Shown here: piece after piece, positions 60,266 through 64,000 of the stretch | Numbering within the stretch: position 1 is the stretch's first letter | Layout: every line of letters begins with the position of its first letter | Source of the DNA: Streptomyces sp. NBC_01255 | GTDB taxonomy: Bacteria; Actinomycetota; Actinomycetes; Streptomycetales; Streptomycetaceae | Length of the DNA stretch: 64,000 bases | Direction of reading: 5' to 3' | NCBI RefSeq assembly: GCF_036226445.1 | Contig: NZ_CP108474.1 | Coordinates: forward strand, 8,308,001 to 8,372,000 | Position numbers and translations under genes: made by a program | The notes under the pieces: generated by a model | What the model saw: the letters and a program-made list of their open reading frames with translations, nothing else | Database searches by the model: none | What the model was told of the DNA's origin: nothing

Positions 60266-61759
60266 GTGACCGGACAAACCAACACCCGCCTGGCAGACCT
60301 GTTCGGCCTGGCCGGCTGGTCCAAGGGCGAACTCGCGAGACTCGTCAACCGGCAGGCGGCGGCCATGGGCCACCCCCAGCTGGCGACCGACACCTCGCGG
60401 GTGCGGCGGTGGATCGACCGGGGCGAGACCCCGCGCGATCCCGTCCCCCGGGTGCTGGCAGCACTGTTCACCGAGCGACTCGGCCGTGTCGTGACCATCG
60501 AGGACCTCGGGTTCGAACGACACGGGCGCGCCGGAAAGCGGCAGACCGTCAGGCAAGACGACAACCCTGACAACCTGCCCTGGCCACCCGATCGTACGGC
60601 TGCGGTCCTCACCGAATTCACGGGAATGGACCTCATGCTCAACCGACGCGGCCTGGTGGGCGCGGGTGCTGCGCTCGCCGCCGGCTCCGCACTCAGCAGC
60701 AGCATGTACGACTGGCTGCAGACCGACCCCGCACGCAAGGCCACCGCCCAGCGCGCCACCGATCCCCTCCACGCCGACCCCGCCGGGTTCGACCGCTACG
60801 AGGCCGCCCCCGTCGGGTCGGAGGAGATCGAGGCGCTGGAGTACTCGGTGAACGTGTTCCGCGCGTGGGACGCCTCCCGCGGCGGCGGCCTTCAGCGCAA
60901 GGCCGTCGTGGGCCAGCTCAACGAGGTGGGCGGCATGCTCGCCTACCGCCACGCCGACCACCTCCAGCGGCGCCTCTGGGGCGTCGCGGCCAACCTGGCC
61001 GTCCTGGCGGGCTGGATGTCCCACGACGTGGGCCTCGAACCCACCGCGCAGAAGTACTTCGTCATCGCCGCCCACGCCGCGCGCGAGGGCGGCGACCGTC
61101 CCCGGGCGGGCGAGGCGCTGTCCCGGGCCGCCCGTCAGATGGTGCACCTGGGCCGACCCGACGACGCCCTCGACCTGATGAAGCTGGCCAAGGCCGGCGG
61201 GGGCGAGGAGATGCTGCCGCGGACCCAGGCCATGCTGCACACCATCGAGGCCTGGGCGCAGGCCTCGATGGGGCGCGGCCAGGCCATGAAGCGGACGCTG
61301 GGCGAGGCCGAGGAGCTGTTCGTCTCCGACCGGGCGGACGTGGAACCGCCCAGCTGGATGCAGAACTTCGACGAGGCCGACATGCACGGCATGCAGGCCC
61401 TCGCCTACCGGACCCTCGCCGATCACGACGCCTCCGCAGCGATCCCCGCGCAGCGGCACGCCAGGCTCGCCCTGGAGCTGCGCAGCCAGGGGCACAACCG
61501 CTCCAAGCTCTTCGACTTCATCTCGATGGCCTCGGCCTGCTTCATCGCCGACGACCCGGAGCAGGCCGACCGGTACGCCCGGCTCGCCCTCGTCTCGATG
61601 GGGGAGACCTCTTCCCACCGGACGTGGCACCGGCTGCGGGAGATGTACCGGCTCACCGGGCAGTACGCGGGCCACTCGAAGATCGAGGTCCTGCGCGAGG
61701 AGATCGAACTGGCCCTCCCCAAGTCGCCGGTCAACCGGCCGAGAACGGGTCAGGCCTGA
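60266..61759 (+). CDS. NsdA/NsdB-family TPR transcriptional regulator
   Basis: A 497-residue regulator; GTG 60266 follows GGGGG. The N-terminal 85 residues form an unusual HTH-like module (LADLFGLAGWSKGELARLVN then RQAAAMGHPQLATDTSRVRR). A stretch resembling a buried Tat/hydrophobic motif follows (MLNRRGLVGAGAALAAGSAL), then helical repeats to the end (VGQLNEVGGMLAYRHADHLQ, GRPDDALDLMKLAKAGGGEE). Length and layout match the Streptomyces NsdA/NsdB proteins, negative regulators of sporulation and antibiotic synthesis; I cannot say which. It is divergent from the APH-type kinase and ends in a hairpin. Confidence 0.85.
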   Translation: MTGQTNTRLADLFGLAGWSKGELARLVNRQAAAMGHPQLATDTSRVRRWIDRGETPRDPVPRVLAALFTERLGRVVTIEDLGFERHGRAGKRQTVRQDDNPDNLPWPPDRTAAVLTEFTGMDLMLNRRGLVGAGAALAAGSALSSSMYDWLQTDPARKATAQRATDPLHADPAGFDRYEAAPVGSEEIEALEYSVNVFRAWDASRGGGLQRKAVVGQLNEVGGMLAYRHADHLQRRLWGVAANLAVLAGWMSHDVGLEPTAQKYFVIAAHAAREGGDRPRAGEALSRAARQMVHLGRPDDALDLMKLAKAGGGEEMLPRTQAMLHTIEAWAQASMGRGQAMKRTLGEAEELFVSDRADVEPPSWMQNFDEADMHGMQALAYRTLADHDASAAIPAQRHARLALELRSQGHNRSKLFDFISMASACFIADDPEQADRYARLALVSMGETSSHRTWHRLREMYRLTGQYAGHSKIEVLREEIELALPKSPVNRPRTGQA

Positions 61760-61776
61760 GCCCTCGCGGGGGCTCA
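61757..61776 (+). terminator. Hairpin after the NsdA/NsdB-like gene
   Basis: TGAGCCC-TCGCGG-GGGCTCA, a perfect 7-bp stem beginning at the stop codon, in the 121-bp gap to the convergent phosphatase gene. Confidence 0.7.
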
Positions 61777-61880
61777 GGGCCTGTCGCGGGGCAGGGATAC
61801 GACAGGACCGATCCGGAGCGGACACGCCGATGACCCGAAACCTCTCGTGGTTCCGGGGCCCTCGGCGATCCGTGTCTCCG

Positions 61881-63386
61881 TCAGCTGCCGACCCGCACCA
61901 CCATCACGCAGGCGTCGTCCTCGCGCGGTGCCTCGCCGAACTCCTCGACCACCGCGCGCACGCAGTCCTGCGCGTCCCGTGCCTCGGTGAGCCGGGGGCC
62001 GAGGGCGAGCAGCCGCCGTGTGCCCGTGTCGTCGTGCACGCCGCTGCCGCGGGTCAGTCCGTCCGTGTGCAGTACCAGCAGGTCGCCGGGGAACAGCCGG
62101 GTCTCGGTCTCGCCGTACCTGCCGCCGGACGTCGCCCCGAGCAGCACACCCTCGGGCCGCCGGAGGGCGTGCCCCGTCCCGTCGCGGAAGAGCAGCGGGG
62201 CGGGGTGGCCGGCCTGCGCCCAGGTGAGCGTCTGGGCGACCGGGTCGTAGCGGCAGCACATCGCACTGCCGAGCGCGGGCTGTACGGAGGTCTCCAGGAG
62301 CTGGTTGAGGTGTCCCATCAGGGCGCCTGGGCGGATCCCGGCGACGGCCATGCCGCGCAGCGCGCCGAGGAGCATGGCCATGGAGGAGGTCGCGGCGACT
62401 CCGTGGCCGGTCAGATCGCCGACGGTCAGCAGTGCGTCGCCGTCGGGCAGGGCCAGCGCGTCGTACCAGTCGCCGCCGATGAGACCGGTGCTGGCGGCCG
62501 GCAGGTAGTGGGCCGCCACGTCGAGCGGGGCGGGGCCGTCGTGGGCGAAGCGGAGCGAGCCGCGCCACGGCGGGAGCACCGCTTCCTGGAGCTCGACCGC
62601 GACGCGTCGCTCGGTGCGCTCGATCTGGCGGCTGCGCTCCAGGCTGTCCCGGCTCTCGCGGACCGCCCGCTGGCTGCGCCGCAGCTCGCTGACGTCTCGT
62701 AAAACGGCCCACATGGAGGCGGTGCAGCCGTCGGCGTCGAGGACGGGCTCACCCGTCATGTGCACGGTCCGCACGCGGCCGTCCGTCCGGACGATCCGGA
62801 ACTCGCCGTCGATCGGCTTGCCGTCGATGAGGCAGTCCGTCACCAGCCCCTGGAGGACGGACTGGTCCTCGGCGAAGACCATGGAGGGCAATTCGTCCAG
62901 CGACATCGGGCCGCTCTCGCGCGGGCGGCCGAAGATCTGGAACAGCTCCTCGGACCAGCTCACCTCGTCGGTGAGGAGGTTCCACTCGGCGCTGCCGACG
63001 CGGGAGAGCAGCGAACCGGTGCGGGCCGGGGCGGCCTCGCCGTAGGCGGTGCCGGGATCGGCCTCCGAGGCGAGGACGGCGTCGGGGACGGCGTCCGGGG
63101 CGGTGTCGTGCTCGGTGTCGGTCCCGAACCCGCTCCCCGGTGCGACCCCCTCCGGGACGCCGACCCGGAGCTGGCCCAACTGGGCTCCCAGATCATCGAG
63201 TTGGTGGACGGCGAGGTCGCACAGGGCGCGCTGCCACCGCTGCTGGGGGTCGTCGTCGTTCGCCACGGCGTCCCGGCGGACGGCGTCCACCTCGCCGCGC
63301 AGGCGACGGGTCTGCGAGATCAGCGCGTCCACCGCGCCTGGCTCCGGCGGTTGGGCGGGACGGTCCGCGAACAGATGGGACGGCAT
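61881..63386 (-). CDS. PAS domain-PP2C (SpoIIE-type) serine phosphatase
   Basis: A 501-residue signalling phosphatase. ATG 63386 follows CGGAG. Residues 1-130 are a helical, partly disordered region. A PAS fold follows (about 130-245: GSAEWNLLTDEVSWSEELFQ then IFGRPRE, DGEFRIVRTDGRVRTVHMTG). After a coiled-coil linker (RRSQRAVRESRDSLERSRQI), the PPM/SpoIIE domain (about 275-500) has GGDWYDALALPDGDALLTVG then DLTGHGV and EDDACVMVVRV metal-ligand motifs. Such enzymes dephosphorylate anti-anti-sigma factors and activate stress or developmental sigma factors; the PAS domain would sense a small ligand or redox state. No cognate anti-sigma genes are adjacent. Confidence 0.93.
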   Translation of the reverse strand: MPSHLFADRPAQPPEPGAVDALISQTRRLRGEVDAVRRDAVANDDDPQQRWQRALCDLAVHQLDDLGAQLGQLRVGVPEGVAPGSGFGTDTEHDTAPDAVPDAVLASEADPGTAYGEAAPARTGSLLSRVGSAEWNLLTDEVSWSEELFQIFGRPRESGPMSLDELPSMVFAEDQSVLQGLVTDCLIDGKPIDGEFRIVRTDGRVRTVHMTGEPVLDADGCTASMWAVLRDVSELRRSQRAVRESRDSLERSRQIERTERRVAVELQEAVLPPWRGSLRFAHDGPAPLDVAAHYLPAASTGLIGGDWYDALALPDGDALLTVGDLTGHGVAATSSMAMLLGALRGMAVAGIRPGALMGHLNQLLETSVQPALGSAMCCRYDPVAQTLTWAQAGHPAPLLFRDGTGHALRRPEGVLLGATSGGRYGETETRLFPGDLLVLHTDGLTRGSGVHDDTGTRRLLALGPRLTEARDAQDCVRAVVEEFGEAPREDDACVMVVRVGS

Positions 63387-63566
63387 GTCGTACTCCGATA
63401 CAGGCGCGGCGCGGCCAGGTGGGAAAAGGAGGCCCGCACACGACTGTTGCACAGCCCGGGACACCTCGTAAGGGATTTGGCAACACTCGATCCGGTGGTG
63501 CATCTGACATATGCCAACGGCCCGACGATTATCGGACAGGCCGCGACGCGTTACGGTGCGGGGGTG

Positions 63567-64000
63567 GTGATCGACGGCGGAAACGGCACGGTGGGCACGT
63601 ACGCGGCAGGTACGCCGGTGCGGGAAGCGAGCGCGCGTGCGAGCACGCGGGCCGACGCGCGGCCCCGCGCGTATCCGGGTGCGGACATACATGCGGACGG
63701 GGGCGTGGGCGGGGGCGCGGACGTGCGCGGGGGCGCGCCGGGCGCGCCAGGCGCTGCGACGGTGGGCACCGCGGTGCTTCTCGCGGCCGCGCCCGCCGGC
63801 CGGGGCCGCGCCATGGACGCCGCTTCCGTACTGCCGGTCCTCGCCGCCGTACCACCCGCCGTCCTCACCGGCACCGCCACCGCGTCCGTCGTCGAACTCG
63901 CCGATCCGCTGGACCCCCAGACCGTCCTCACGCGCCTGCGCGCGGCGGCGGCGAGCCCCGGTCCCCTCGTCGTCTTCCTCGCGGGCCAACTCCACCTCGA
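63567..64000 (+). CDS. Hypothetical protein, 3' end outside window
   Basis: From GTG 63567 (or 63564) an open frame with Streptomyces-like codon positions runs off the window. The first 70 residues are low-complexity (Gly/Ala/Asp-rich, EASARASTRADARPRAYPGA then DIHADGG). A more ordered part follows: VGTAVLLAAAPAGRGRAMDA, SVLPVLAAVPPAVLTGTATA, LADPLDPQTVLTRLRAAAAS then PGPLVVFLAGQLHLD. The family is not recognised. No strong ribosome site is visible and the start is uncertain. It is divergent from the PAS-PP2C gene; 180 bp separate them. Confidence 0.6.
   Translation, partial: MIDGGNGTVGTYAAGTPVREASARASTRADARPRAYPGADIHADGGVGGGADVRGGAPGAPGAATVGTAVLLAAAPAGRGRAMDAASVLPVLAAVPPAVLTGTATASVVELADPLDPQTVLTRLRAAAASPGPLVVFLAGQLHL

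Overview
This is a GC-rich (about 72% GC) actinomycete chromosome segment, almost certainly Streptomyces. Codon third positions are strongly G/C, GTG and TTG starts are common, several proteins carry Sec or Tat signals, and there is a full-length two-domain geosmin synthase. No rRNA, tRNA or CRISPR array was seen. The gene mix (secreted hydrolases, lone regulators, accessory acyl-CoA genes, a polymorphic toxin, IS debris) fits a chromosome arm or a core/arm border rather than a housekeeping core.

Layout: 0-0.9 kb, end of a TPR gene, an octamer tandem repeat and a decayed D-Ala-D-Ala dipeptidase. 0.9-5.8 kb, a CrtI-like FAD oxidoreductase, the tdh-kbl threonine catabolic pair and a LysR regulator. 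5.9-10 kb, a secreted sialidase and a Tat-exported serine hydrolase. 10.2-14 kb, an orphan zinc-ribbon protein, a small ORF and a nitronate monooxygenase/acyl-CoA ligase operon. 14.1-17.5 kb, an acetyltransferase, an F420-type nitroreductase/hemerythrin fusion divergent from a MarR regulator across a perfect palindrome, and a ChaA antiporter. 17.5-25.9 kb, a penicillin-acylase-type secreted amidase, an acyl-CoA ligase, a phenylacetate-CoA ligase with a PaaR-like operator, an atypical cytochrome P450 with a cupin, and a GNAT protein. 26-30.4 kb, an NmrA-type protein divergent from an AraC regulator, a pentapeptide-repeat protein and a tandem alpha/beta-hydrolase. 30.4-37.4 kb, a wrecked Ser/Thr kinase gene, a 1,596-residue Rhs toxin with a C-terminal nuclease, and its candidate immunity gene.

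37.4-43.3 kb carries a FadD19-like ligase divergent from EchA19-, DUF35- and two Ltp-thiolase-like genes. The content and order resemble the M. tuberculosis Rv3515c-Rv3523 cholesterol side-chain region. A TCTGAC-N5-GTCAGA palindrome between the divergent genes recurs, degenerate, upstream of the nitronate monooxygenase operon 28 kb away, suggesting one regulon.

43.3-53.6 kb holds an ACT protein, an R61-type DD-peptidase, a large LuxR-family ATPase regulator, an S4 RNA-binding protein, geosmin synthase and a large secreted amidase. 53.8-58.9 kb is an MMPL exporter divergent from a two-component system, bracketed by two direct, roughly 94% identical IS5-type 3' remnants, with a 66-bp MITE-like element at one edge. 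58.9-64 kb has an APH-type kinase divergent from an NsdA/NsdB-like TPR regulator, a PAS-PP2C phosphatase and the start of an unknown gene.

The best leads are the two-site acyl-CoA regulon with thiolases lacking the usual cysteine, the IS-bracketed MMPL/two-component cassette, the Rhs toxin with its candidate immunity gene, and the P450 lacking the I-helix acid-alcohol pair. No search was run: family names come from reading motifs, and relationships to named genes are from memory.
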